Source: Mycobacterium sp. E183 (lineage in GTDB: Bacteria > Actinomycetota > Actinomycetes > Mycobacteriales > Mycobacteriaceae). From it: a DNA stretch of 64,000 bases. The DNA lies in the NCBI RefSeq assembly GCF_001667735.1, contig NZ_LZJN01000077.1, positions 28,096-92,095 on the forward strand, read 5' to 3'. A program made the translations under genes and the position numbers. This document shows positions 47,958-56,416 of the stretch, in pieces. Below the pieces are notes generated by a model. It was not told where the DNA came from, ran no database searches, and saw only the letters and a list, made by a program, of their open reading frames with translations. How positions within the stretch are numbered: position 1 is the first letter of the stretch; every line of letters begins with the position of its first letter.

Positions 47958-49635
47958 AACGCGCCCCACTGTCGGCGGCCACCTCCACCACCCGGTCACC
48001 GATGGCCAGCACCGGCTCGCGGTGCCCGACGACCACGACGGTCGCACCGGCGCGGGCACGCTCCACGATGGCCCGCAGCACGCGTCGCTCGGCGCGGGCG
48101 TCCAGGTGCGCGGTGGGCTCGTCGAGCAATAGCACCGGCGCGGCCGACCCGAGCGCCCGGGCGAGGCCGAGCCGTTGCCGCTGCCCCAGCGAAAGGCCGA
48201 CGCCGCCGCGGCCCAGCACGGTACCCAGCCCCTCCGGCAGGTCGGCCAACACCGCATCGAAACCCGAAGCCGCGCAGGCCGTCTCCAGGTCGTCCAGCTC
48301 GCCGAACAGCATCAGATTGTCCCGCACCGTGCCCGGGACGAGCGCCGGGCGTTGCGGCAGCCAGGACAACTGCCGCCACCATGCGGCCGGCTCCAGGTCG
48401 GCGACGTCGATGCCGGCCACCGTCACGCGGCCCGACGTCGGTGCGGTGATCCCGGTGATCGCCTGCAGCGCCGTGCTTTTGCCGGCGCCGTTGCGTCCGG
48501 TCAGTACCGTCACCGCGCCCGGCTCGATGAGCGCGGTGAGGTCGCGCGGCGCCTGACCGTCGCGCCCCGCGACGCTGAGCCCGTCGAGTCGGATCCCCGC
48601 CCCGCGGGCGGTGACGGTCCGATCCCCGGTCCGCGGGGGAGTCGGCTCGCCGATGAGGGCGAAGGCCTTGTCGGCGGCGGTCCTGCCGTCTTGGGCGGCA
48701 TGGAATTCGACACCGATTCGGCGCAGCGGCCAGTAGACGTCGGGCGCCAGCAACAGCACCGTGAGGCCGGTCGCCAACGTCATCTCACCGAACACCAGCC
48801 GCAGTCCGATCCCCACCGCGATCAGCGCCACGCCCAGTGTCGCCAGCAATTCCAGCACCAGTGCCGACAAGAAGGCGATCCGGAGCGTGGCCATGGCCGA
48901 GCGGCGATGCGCCGCAGCGAGTTCGGCGATGCGCCGTTCGGGTCCGCGGGCGCGGCCCAGCGCCCGCAGCGTGGGGATGCCGGCGATGAGATCGAGCAGC
49001 CGCCCCTGCAGCGTCGTCATGGCGGCCAGGGCGGCCGCCGACCGGTCGGCGGTGGCCAGGCCGATCAGCACCATGAATACGGGTATGAGCGGCAAGGTGA
49101 TCGCCACGATCGCCGCCGATTTCAGGTCGTACAGCGCGACGACGGCGACGGTCGCCGGGGTCAGGATCCCGGCGAGCACGAGTGTGGGCAGATATCCGGT
49201 GAAGTAGGGACGCAGGCCGTCGAGACCCCGCGTGACCACCACGGCGGCGGCGTCCCGTTGGGCGGCGAGTTCACCGGGCTGCCGGGCGGTTACCGCCGTC
49301 AGCACCTGACCGGACAGGTCGGCGATGACCGCGCTGGCGCCGCGCTGGCCCAACCGGGCCTGCAGCCACTGTGCCAGCGTGCGAAGCGTCCACAGCAGCA
49401 CGAGAATCGACAGCGGTCCCATCCAGGCGTGCAGGCCGCGCGCCGAGTGATCGCCGACGGCGCGGGCGACGACGTTCGCCAGCACGATCGCCGAGCCGAT
49501 CGCGCACCCGGAGATCACCACGCCGCAGCAGATGGTCGCGGTCAGGTAGCGGCGCAGCGCGATCGATGCCCGCCACAGTCGCGGGTCCAACGGGCCCCGC
49601 GCTCTCGAACCGGGTGGCGAGTCGGTCGCGCTCAG
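47944..49635 (-). CDS. cydD: Cytochrome bd assembly ABC transporter subunit CydD
   Basis: About 563 residues: TM domain, then an ATPase with TGRNGAGKSTAL, LSLGQRQRLGLARAL and VLLLDEPTAHLD. Partner of CydC. The start is unclear: no ATG or GTG lies at the right place. CTG 49635 overlaps the cydB stop (CTGA) and has GAGG eight bases upstream; TTG 49590 (LDPRLWRASIAL) would give 548 residues. I use the CTG because of its binding site and coupling. The long frame further upstream is antisense-phase cydB sequence. Confidence 0.88.
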   Translation of the reverse strand: MSATDSPPGSRARGPLDPRLWRASIALRRYLTATICCGVVISGCAIGSAIVLANVVARAVGDHSARGLHAWMGPLSILVLLWTLRTLAQWLQARLGQRGASAVIADLSGQVLTAVTARQPGELAAQRDAAAVVVTRGLDGLRPYFTGYLPTLVLAGILTPATVAVVALYDLKSAAIVAITLPLIPVFMVLIGLATADRSAAALAAMTTLQGRLLDLIAGIPTLRALGRARGPERRIAELAAAHRRSAMATLRIAFLSALVLELLATLGVALIAVGIGLRLVFGEMTLATGLTVLLLAPDVYWPLRRIGVEFHAAQDGRTAADKAFALIGEPTPPRTGDRTVTARGAGIRLDGLSVAGRDGQAPRDLTALIEPGAVTVLTGRNGAGKSTALQAITGITAPTSGRVTVAGIDVADLEPAAWWRQLSWLPQRPALVPGTVRDNLMLFGELDDLETACAASGFDAVLADLPEGLGTVLGRGGVGLSLGQRQRLGLARALGSAAPVLLLDEPTAHLDARAERRVLRAIVERARAGATVVVVGHREPVLAIGDRVVEVAADSGARYAAV

Positions 49636-50672
49636 GACACCCGCCTCGCCAGGCCGATGGACGGCGGGATCCGATCCGCCGAGATTCGTTGCCGGAACAC
49701 CCAATACGTCCACGCCTGGTACACCACCGTCAGCGGAGCCATGAAGGCCGTCACCCACGTCATGACCTTGAGGGTGTAGGGCGTCGACGAGGCGTTGTAG
49801 ATGGTCAGGCTCCACTGCTTGTTCAGGGTCGAGGGCACCAGGTTCGGGTAGAGCGCGCCGAACAGCAGGATCACCACCGACAGGATGACCGTCGCGGTGC
49901 AGGCGAACGCCCAGCCGTCGGACAGGCGCCGCCAAACCAGCAGCACCGCCGCCAGCTGCGCCACCACCGCCACCGCGAGCACCAGCCAGGTCCAGTTCTT
50001 GCCATGGGCGAGTTGCGTCCAGATCCCAAACGCCGCAACCAGTCCGGTCACCGGAAGCGACAACCACACCGCCAGCCGGTGGGCGTCGTCGCGGATGGCG
50101 CCGGAAGTCTTCAGTGAGATGAACACCGCGCCGTAGAACAGGAACAGCCCGGCGGTGGCCAAGCCGCCCAGCAGCGTATAGGCGTTCAGCACGTCCGTGA
50201 TCGACAGGTGGACCTGGCCGTCGGCGTCCACCGGCAGGCCGCGGACCAGGATGGCGAAGGCCACCCCCCACAGGATCGCCGGCAGCCAGGACCCGGCCGC
50301 GATGCCGAAATCGGCCCAGCCCCGCCACCTCGTGTCGTCGATCTTGCCGCGCCATTCGATCGCCACGGCCCGCAAAATCATGCCGAACAGGATGGCCAGC
50401 AGCGGCAGGTACAGCGTCGAGAACACCGTGGCGTACCAGCCCGGGAAGGCGGCGAACATCGCTGCGCCGCCGACGATCAGCCAGACCTCGTTGCCGTCCC
50501 AGATCGGGCCGATGGTGTTGAGCGCGGTGCGTCGGATCGGCTCGGGCTCACCGATGCCGACGCGCGCGAGCGGTTCCATCAGCATGCCCACGCCGAAGTC
50601 GAAGCCCTCCAGAACGAAGAAGCCGAGGAACAGCAATCCGATTATGCCGAACCACAATTGCTGCAGTCCCAT
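49632..50672 (-). CDS. cydB: Cytochrome bd oxidase subunit II
   Basis: 346 residues, eight to nine TM helices. Family motifs are LEGFDFGVGMLM near the start and IGPIWDGNEVWLIVGG. It pairs with CydA. ATG 50672 is preceded by GGGAG. About 35 bases separate it from cydA upstream on the same strand. Confidence 0.95.
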   Translation of the reverse strand: MGLQQLWFGIIGLLFLGFFVLEGFDFGVGMLMEPLARVGIGEPEPIRRTALNTIGPIWDGNEVWLIVGGAAMFAAFPGWYATVFSTLYLPLLAILFGMILRAVAIEWRGKIDDTRWRGWADFGIAAGSWLPAILWGVAFAILVRGLPVDADGQVHLSITDVLNAYTLLGGLATAGLFLFYGAVFISLKTSGAIRDDAHRLAVWLSLPVTGLVAAFGIWTQLAHGKNWTWLVLAVAVVAQLAAVLLVWRRLSDGWAFACTATVILSVVILLFGALYPNLVPSTLNKQWSLTIYNASSTPYTLKVMTWVTAFMAPLTVVYQAWTYWVFRQRISADRIPPSIGLARRVS

Positions 50673-50707
50673 CGGTCAGCTCCCTTCCTGAGTGCCTGGA
50701 TCCAGGG

Positions 50708-52180
50708 CTAGTACGCGAACGAAAGCGGGGCCACCTCGTCGTCGCCGGGCGCCGGCGGGGGAGCCGGCTCGGCGTCGTGCTCCCGCGGCCCTTCGGTGAT
50801 GTAGCGCTTGAGCAGGAAGAACCAGATGACCGCAAGCACCGCATAGACCAGGGTGAAGGTCACCAGCGACGTGATGACCATGCCGGGCACATGGTTGGAC
50901 ACGGCCTCGTGGACGGTGAACCGAACCTGTTGGTCGCCGGTCGGATTCGGGGCGACGATCCAGGGTTGCCGGCCCATTTCGGTGAACACCCACCCGGAGA
51001 TGTTCGCCAGGAACGGCGTGGGAATCGTCAGCAGCGCCAGCCAGGAGAACCAGCGTTGGTTGGGCACCCGGCCGCCGCGGGTGAGCCACAGCGCCGCGAG
51101 CGCGAACAGGATGGGCACCGCCAGGAAACCGATCATCGCGCGGAACGACCAGTAGGTGACGAACAGGTTGGGCCGGTAGTCATTCGGGCCGAATCGCTGT
51201 TCGAAGTCCTGCTGGATATTGCGGACGCCCTGCAACGTCACGCCGCTGGTCCGGCCCTCGGCGAGGAACGGCAGCACGTAGGGAACCTCGATCACCCGGG
51301 TGACGCTGTCGCAGTTGTTGTGCGTGCCGACGGTGAGGATCGAGAAGTCCGGGTCGGTTTCGGTGCCGCACAACGATTCCGCCGACGCCATCTTCATCGG
51401 TTGCTGAACGAACATCAGCTTGCCCTGGCGGTCGCCAGTGAAGAACAGGCCGACGGCGGCGAGCAGCACCACCCAGCAGCCCAGGATGACCGCGGGCCGA
51501 AACATGGTGCGCGCGTTCGATTCGGCGGCGGGGGTGGCGGTTTCCGGGCGGCGGGACCGGACCAGGAACCACGCGCCGACGGCCGCGACGAACGTCGCCG
51601 CGGTCAGCAACGAGCCGGTCACCGTGTGGGTAAACGCCCACCGCGCAGTGTTATTGCCCAGCAGCGCGGTGATGCTGTCCAGCTCGGCCCGGTGCGTGGC
51701 CGGGTTGTAGTGCGCGCCGACCGGATGTTGCATGAACGAGTTCGCCACGATGATGAAGAACGCGGACACGTTGACGCCGATCGCGACGATCCAGATGCAG
51801 GCCAGATGGACCAGTCTCGGCAGGCGGCCCCAGCCGAAGATCCACAACCCGATGAAGGTGGACTCGAAGAAGAACGCGAACAACCCCTCCATGGCCAGGG
51901 GCGCGCCGAAGATGTCGCCGACGAACCGCGAATACTCCGACCAGTTCATCCCGAATTGGAACTCCTGAACGATCCCCGTCGCCACGCCGATGGCGAAGTT
52001 GATCAGGAACAACTTGCCGAAGAACTTGGTGAGGCGGTACCACGCGACGTTGTCGGTGACCACCCACACCGTCTGCATGACAGCGAGCAGCGGCGCCAGG
52101 CCGATCGTGAGCGGCACGAAGATGAAGTGGTAGACGGTCGTGATACCGAACTGCCACCGTGAAATATCGACGACATTCAT
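50708..52180 (-). CDS. cydA: Cytochrome bd oxidase subunit I
   Basis: 490 residues, nine TM helices, quinol oxidase with haems b558, b595 and d. Likely ligands are His18 in TTVYHFIFVPLT, the His in WAFTHTVTGS, and a Met near residue 395. The Q-loop region contains GRQPWIVAPNPTG and lacks the long insertion of the E. coli type. ATG 52180 has GGGAG eight bases upstream. A BlaI-like dyad lies about 37 bases before the start. Cytochrome bd supports respiration at low oxygen and under bc1 block. Confidence 0.95.
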   Translation of the reverse strand: MNVVDISRWQFGITTVYHFIFVPLTIGLAPLLAVMQTVWVVTDNVAWYRLTKFFGKLFLINFAIGVATGIVQEFQFGMNWSEYSRFVGDIFGAPLAMEGLFAFFFESTFIGLWIFGWGRLPRLVHLACIWIVAIGVNVSAFFIIVANSFMQHPVGAHYNPATHRAELDSITALLGNNTARWAFTHTVTGSLLTAATFVAAVGAWFLVRSRRPETATPAAESNARTMFRPAVILGCWVVLLAAVGLFFTGDRQGKLMFVQQPMKMASAESLCGTETDPDFSILTVGTHNNCDSVTRVIEVPYVLPFLAEGRTSGVTLQGVRNIQQDFEQRFGPNDYRPNLFVTYWSFRAMIGFLAVPILFALAALWLTRGGRVPNQRWFSWLALLTIPTPFLANISGWVFTEMGRQPWIVAPNPTGDQQVRFTVHEAVSNHVPGMVITSLVTFTLVYAVLAVIWFFLLKRYITEGPREHDAEPAPPPAPGDDEVAPLSFAY

Positions 52181-52216
52181 CTGTCATCTCCCGAAACAGC
52201 GGAGCCGTGGGCACGG

Positions 52217-52235
52217 CTACTACGAAGTGTAGTAG
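52217..52235. promoter_or_regulatory. Perfect dyad upstream of cydA, BlaI/MecI-like operator
   Basis: CTACTAC and GTAGTAG form perfect 7-bp arms around GAAGT. TACTAC...GTAGTA is the known half-site pattern of the mycobacterial BlaI repressor. It lies 37-55 bases upstream of the cydA ATG, within the promoter region, and after the stop of the upstream gene. Confidence 0.6.
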
Positions 52236-52268
52236 AAGGGTCAGGGCCGGCGCTAGCGAGAGCCGCCG

Positions 52269-52847
52269 TCATGAGGTCAGTGTCTTGGAAGCCTTGCGGA
52301 TGCCGAAGGACGAGACGATCTCGAAGACGCCGATGACGACGAACCACACCCCGACCACGAGCGCCAGCGTGACAATCGATTCGAGCGGCGACGCCAGCAC
52401 GACAATGCCCGCAAGCAGGCTGATCACCCCGATGAAGATCGACCATCCCCGCCCCGGAAGCAGCGGGTCCTGGATCGCCGACACCGTCGTGCCGACGCCG
52501 CGGAAGATGAATCCGATGCCAATCCAGATGGCCAGCAACAGGATTGCGTAACCCTGACCGAAATGGCGAAAAGCCAACAGCGCCAAGATGAGTGACGCGG
52601 CGCCGCTGATGAAAAGCAGAATCCGGCTGCCCGCCGAGACGTGCAGGGTGAACGCGAAGAACACCTGGGCGACGCCGCTGATCAACAGATAGATTCCGAA
52701 GGCGACCGCGGCGACCAGGATCGTCTTTCCCGGCCACGCCAACACCAACACGCCGAGCGCCAGCGACAGGATTCCCGATAACAGGGCCGATTTCCACAGA
52801 TGCGGCAACAGACTTGGAGCAGGGGGAGGTCCGGGTGTGGTTTGCAT
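52269..52847 (-). CDS. HdeD/DUF308-type membrane protein (Rv1624c-like)
   Basis: 192 residues with six TM helices in three pairs, typical of the DUF308 (HdeD) repeat family (LSGILSLALGVLVLAWPG, GVISLLAGIVVLASPLES). A Pro-rich N-terminus precedes the first helix. ATG 52847 is chosen over the GTG/ATG six codons earlier because it sits just before the Pro-rich start. Codirectional with cydA and about 90 bases upstream. Function unknown; HdeD in E. coli is linked to acid stress. Confidence 0.8.
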   Translation of the reverse strand: MQTTPGPPPAPSLLPHLWKSALLSGILSLALGVLVLAWPGKTILVAAVAFGIYLLISGVAQVFFAFTLHVSAGSRILLFISGAASLILALLAFRHFGQGYAILLLAIWIGIGFIFRGVGTTVSAIQDPLLPGRGWSIFIGVISLLAGIVVLASPLESIVTLALVVGVWFVVIGVFEIVSSFGIRKASKTLTS

Positions 52848-52893
52848 GGCCGCAGTGTGACACAAACGCCGCCCCTGGTATAGGGCACTTCGG

Positions 52894-54234
52894 CTACACG
52901 TGGGCGGTGCGCGAATCCGCGGCCAGCAGGTCGCTGTTTTCCTCGCCGGATTCGCCGGCCGCCTTGCGCCCGATCAGATACCAGGTGCGCATGACGCCTT
53001 TGCCTTTGACGTCGATGTGGCCGCGCTCCTGCAAGACGAACTCATCCTTGAGACGCTCGTACATGGCTTCGGGCACCTGAATTCGGCCGACCGAGTCGGT
53101 GGTCTCCATCCGAGACGCGACGTTGACGGCGTCCCCCCACACGTCATAAAAGAAGCGGCGAGAACCCACGACGCCGGCGACCACGGGCCCGCACGCCATG
53201 CCCACCCGCAGCGGGACCTCGTTGCCGTGCGGATCCTTCAGTCCGGCGGCGGCGTTGGCCATGTCGAGGGCGAAGTCCGCGAGCGCCTGCGCGTGATCGG
53301 GGCGGGCGCGCGGCACCCCGCTGACCACCATGTAGGAGTCCCCGCTGACTTTGATCTTCTCGAGCCCGTGCTTGTCCACCAGCGCGTCGAAGGCGCCGTA
53401 GAGGCGGTCGAGGAAGCGCACCAGGTCGGCCGGGGCCGTGGCACTGGCCCGTTCGGTGAATCCGACGATGTCGGCGAACAGGACGGAGGCAACGTCGTAC
53501 TTGTCGGCGATGACGCTGCGGTCCGGCTCCTTGAGCCGCTCGGCGATGCTGGCCGGCAGCATGTTGGCCAGCAGCGCTTCGGAGCGCTCGTACTGGGCCT
53601 CCATCACGGCCTCGGCGCGGGCGGTGTCGCGCAGGGCGAACCACACCGTCACGACGACCATCACAACGCTCGAGATCGCGGTGATGACGAAACCGGCCGA
53701 CTGGGCCCACGCGGGCTGCAAGCCGGTGTCGCGGGGGATCAGGAACTCGACGGCGATGATCAGGCCCGCGGCGACGGCCGCCAGTGCGGACGCCAAGACG
53801 ATGTGCTCGATTCCCAGCAGGAGCACGACGATGCAGGCGCCGACCAGGAAGAAGAACTGAGCGCCCGACCCGGTGCCGACGTCGACGCAGCTGGCGAAGA
53901 CCGACACGTAGGCCGCGCCCAAAAACGTGAGCGGGGCGACGAGTTCGCCGAAGCGCTGCAGCCACGGGACCATCGCGAAGACCATGGCGCCGAGGACGTT
54001 GATCGAGCTCACCTGCCACAGCCAGGATCCGCCCAGGATCTGCACCAGGACGAAGCTCACGCTCACCAAAACGGCCAGCCATGCGGTGATGGTCAGGATC
54101 CGGGCGCGGCGCGCGGCGCTGGCGACGTAGTGCTGGTTGCGGTCGCGGGTCTGCGCCCGCACCGCGGCCACGCAGTCCGGGCGTCTCGGCTCGCCAACTG
54201 ACATCGGTGGGGCACCGCACTTCCTAGCCGCCAC
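52894..54234 (-). CDS. cya: Membrane class III adenylyl cyclase (Rv1625c-like)
   Basis: 446 residues: six TM helices (about 40-200), a short linker, then one class III catalytic domain. Metal Asp residues are in FADIVGFTE and GDSYMVVSG; the substrate Lys is in EKIKVSGDS and the adenine-specifying Asp in YDVWGDAVNVASRME, with the transition-state Asn/Arg in the same stretch. So it makes cAMP and works as a homodimer resembling half a mammalian cyclase. GTG 54234 (AARKCGAPP) matches the M. tuberculosis start; the frame continues upstream to 54336. A charged tail follows the domain. Confidence 0.93.
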   Translation of the reverse strand: MAARKCGAPPMSVGEPRRPDCVAAVRAQTRDRNQHYVASAARRARILTITAWLAVLVSVSFVLVQILGGSWLWQVSSINVLGAMVFAMVPWLQRFGELVAPLTFLGAAYVSVFASCVDVGTGSGAQFFFLVGACIVVLLLGIEHIVLASALAAVAAGLIIAVEFLIPRDTGLQPAWAQSAGFVITAISSVVMVVVTVWFALRDTARAEAVMEAQYERSEALLANMLPASIAERLKEPDRSVIADKYDVASVLFADIVGFTERASATAPADLVRFLDRLYGAFDALVDKHGLEKIKVSGDSYMVVSGVPRARPDHAQALADFALDMANAAAGLKDPHGNEVPLRVGMACGPVVAGVVGSRRFFYDVWGDAVNVASRMETTDSVGRIQVPEAMYERLKDEFVLQERGHIDVKGKGVMRTWYLIGRKAAGESGEENSDLLAADSRTAHV

Positions 54235-54460
54235 GTTCAAACTGTAACCCGCTGAGCTCGGGTTTGTCGGCCCGTCGGCCGGCGAATTGGGGCTCGGGCG
54301 CCGCACCGGGTGCCGACCGATGGGTGGCGTCAGCATGACCGGAAAAAAATTGTAAAAAGAATTTTCCGGCTGGAGGGTTTTACAAAATTTTCTGGCGTGT
54401 TATTAAACATATGTCGGGCTGTGATGTGGGTCATATGTTCCTCTAATGCGGGGGTGCGGG
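54235..54460. promoter_or_regulatory. AT-rich region with stacked inverted repeats
   Basis: This gap between the cyclase and the next plus-strand frame is strikingly AT-rich. It holds three perfect dyads: CCGGAAAA/TTTTCCGG (54339-54369), TTGTAAAA/TTTTACAA (54350-54385) and ACATATG/CATATGT (54407-54438). The layout suits a regulated promoter or a nucleoid-protein (Lsr2/EspR) site. No gene is seen in it. Confidence 0.5.
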
Positions 54461-54649
54461 ATGGCAAGTCTGCGCAGCAGGATTGGGATCGCGCTAATGC
54501 TTGCGTGCACCGCTGCGGCAACTCCCGCATGCGGGGTGGGGTGCGGCGGCGCGGCCTCGCTGTTGCGGGTGGCCACCGACTCCATGCAGAATGATCCGAT
54601 GCAGGTCAACGTGGTGCACTCCGAGGAACAGGTGTGCATCAGCCGCTAA
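54461..54649 (+). CDS. Small exported peptide, doubtful
   Basis: 62 residues from ATG 54461. SRIGIALMLACTAAATPAC looks like a lipoprotein-type or Sec signal, followed by a short Cys-containing mature part (VHSEEQVCISR). It lies downstream of the AT-rich dyad region, which would be its promoter. No family recognised, and the binding site is weak. Confidence 0.35.
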   Translation: MASLRSRIGIALMLACTAAATPACGVGCGGAASLLRVATDSMQNDPMQVNVVHSEEQVCISR

Positions 54650-55132
54650 CGCGGCGGCCACTCCGTACCGGCGCCCGGCTCGCCCGAGGTCGCTGAGCGG
54701 CGCCCACGCGAGGGGTCGATGGGGGCCGTTGTTAATTATGTTTCGGCGGGGTGAGCCGCCGGTTAGCAAAAATAATATGAATTCAACATGAGCCCCCGCG
54801 CCGCCGTTGAACGCAATGTCCACACTAAATTGTGCGCGGTATTCAATTCGGCCTTATTCCATACCTTTGGCACGCATTTCGCGCGTTTCCCAAGCCGGAG
54901 GCTTGCTGCCCGCCGCGGAGGCGCAACATCGGTATCGGAGAAGCCCACATCGGCCCCGAGCGGTTTGCCACGAGGCGCGGGACGCTCGCTTGCGGGCCGG
55001 TGACTGCGCGCCGCCCGGGCGGCCGGTCCGTAGGCATGGCCGGACCCGGGGCCAACGAGAGGTGTGACGACCATGCTCACCGGGAAACCCTCACGGCGTG
55101 TGCGTGGTATAGGACGGTGGAGGGGTCAGGCC
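54650..55132. other. Long region without a confident gene
   Basis: Nearly 500 bases hold only short overlapping frames with poor composition (54788-55003, 54807-55067, 54832-55236). AT-rich patches near 54725-54790 (TTAATTATG, AAAAATAATATGAATTC) look like promoter sequence, perhaps for a small RNA or for the membrane protein at 55133. I see no strong terminator. Confidence 0.35.
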
Positions 55133-55492
55133 ATGATGCTGCGCCGAATGTTGGCTGGCGCGCTGCTGGTGTTGGTTGTCGCCGGCTACGTCGCCGCGGC
55201 CCGGCCAACGCGCGCCGCGCGGCGCTACGACGCTGACGGCCCCGTGGCCGCGGCGTGTGTCCTGCATCAGGTCAGAGATCCGCAGTACCAGCGCTTGGAA
55301 GTGTCGCCCGAGTCGGGTCAGCTCGAGGAGTGTTATCGCGGCCAATCGTGGACGGGGCGTCCCACCGTGGATGTGTGGGCGGCGGTCATGACCACGGTGG
55401 TCGTGACCGCGCTCGCCGTGATGGTGAGCCTGCTGCACGTGGTGACCGCGAACGATCGGCGCGACCGCGGCAGGCAACGCCATACGACGTGA
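55133..55492 (+). CDS. Small two-helix membrane protein
   Basis: 119 residues. An N-terminal hydrophobic helix (MLAGALLVLVVAGYVAAA) is followed by a 60-residue outside part with two cysteines (AACVLHQVRDP, LEECYRG), then a second TM helix (MTTVVVTALAVMVSLLHVV) and a basic tail. ATG 55133 has GGAGGGG eight bases upstream and removes a basic leader of 23 residues. No family recognised. It converges with the tRNA gene. Confidence 0.55.
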   Translation: MMLRRMLAGALLVLVVAGYVAAARPTRAARRYDADGPVAAACVLHQVRDPQYQRLEVSPESGQLEECYRGQSWTGRPTVDVWAAVMTTVVVTALAVMVSLLHVVTANDRRDRGRQRHTT

Positions 55493-55528
55493 GGCGCACG
55501 CAGGGGCCACCCGCCGCCCTGCGGTTCG

Positions 55529-55605
55529 TGGTGCCCTCGGTGGGATTCGAACCCACACTGGACGGGTTTTGAGTCCGTTTCCTCTGCCAGTTGGGATACG
55601 AGGGC
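55529..55605 (-). tRNA. tRNA with anticodon CAA (Leu by anticodon), short variable arm
   Basis: The minus strand gives acceptor arms GCCCTCG and CGAGGGC, discriminator A and an encoded CCA. The anticodon loop is CTCAAAA (anticodon CAA), the T arm GTGGG-TTCGAAT-CCCAC. Without CCA it is 74 bases, so the variable loop is only four or five bases, unlike ordinary leucine tRNAs, which have a long variable arm. M. tuberculosis also has a tRNA gene in this neighbourhood, upstream of Rv1626. Confidence 0.9.
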
Positions 55606-55719
55606 TTACCCGGCCTCATACGTTAGAGGCAGCCTCCCACCATAAAGGATTTGGTGCCGGGCCCCGTCTCACCGCCCCCGAGGTCGCTGGTTCGAGGCGT
55701 TCACGACACAATGTCCGTC

Positions 55720-56334
55720 ATGACAGGCCCCACGACCGACACCGACGCCGCTGTGCCGCGCCGGGTCCTGATCGCCGAGGACGAAGCGCTCATCCGACTG
55801 GACCTCGCCGAGATGCTGCGAGAGGAGGGTTACGAGATCGTCGGGGAGGCCGGCGACGGCCAGGAAGCCGTCGAGTTGGCCGAGCGCCATCGGCCCGACC
55901 TGGTGATCATGGACGTCAAGATGCCGCGCCGCGACGGGATCGACGCGGCGTCGGAGATCGCCAGCAAGCGCATCGCCCCGATCGTGGTCCTGACCGCATT
56001 CAGCCAGCGGGACTTGGTCGAACGCGCCCGCGACGCCGGCGCGATGGCCTACCTGGTCAAGCCCTTCACGATCAGCGACCTGATTCCGGCCATCGAGCTG
56101 GCCGTGAGCCGCTTCGCCGAAATCAGTGAGCTGGAGCGCGAAGTTGCGACGCTGTCCGAGCGGCTGGAGACCCGCAAGCTCGTCGAGCGCGCCAAGGGGC
56201 TACTGCAGACCAAGCAGGGCATGACCGAGCCCGAGGCGTTCAAGTGGATTCAGCGCGCCGCGATGGACCGGCGGACCACCATGAAGCGGGTCGCCGAAGT
56301 CGTCCTGGAAACGCTGGACACCGACGACGAGTAG
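55720..56334 (+). CDS. pdtaR: Response regulator PdtaR with ANTAR RNA-binding domain
   Basis: 204 residues (Rv1626). Receiver domain at about 14-130: acidic pair EDEALIRLD, phosphoacceptor Asp in LVIMDVKMPRRDG, Thr in VVLTAFS and Lys in YLVKPF. The ANTAR domain (about 140-200) has ERAKGLLQTKQGMTE and AFKWIQRAAMDRR. It is phosphorylated by PdtaS and binds RNA hairpins to control termination. ATG 55720 gives the M. tuberculosis N-terminus; 55711 is a near alternative. Confidence 0.95.
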   Translation: MTGPTTDTDAAVPRRVLIAEDEALIRLDLAEMLREEGYEIVGEAGDGQEAVELAERHRPDLVIMDVKMPRRDGIDAASEIASKRIAPIVVLTAFSQRDLVERARDAGAMAYLVKPFTISDLIPAIELAVSRFAEISELEREVATLSERLETRKLVERAKGLLQTKQGMTEPEAFKWIQRAAMDRRTTMKRVAEVVLETLDTDDE

Positions 56335-56416
56335 CGCCAGGCCGTCGAGCGTGCGCTCAGGGCGACGACATGCCGAATGAGGCCGCCGCCGTTGCACATT
56401 CGCCGTCGATGCGCCG

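Noticed and set aside
46923..48449. 508-residue plus-strand frame
   Set aside because: Antisense to cydC/cydD, with low-complexity Arg/Gly/Pro content.
55529..55605. tRNA gene as the island attachment site
   Set aside because: It lies almost 39 kb from the integrase with conserved core genes between; the boundary is at bsaP.
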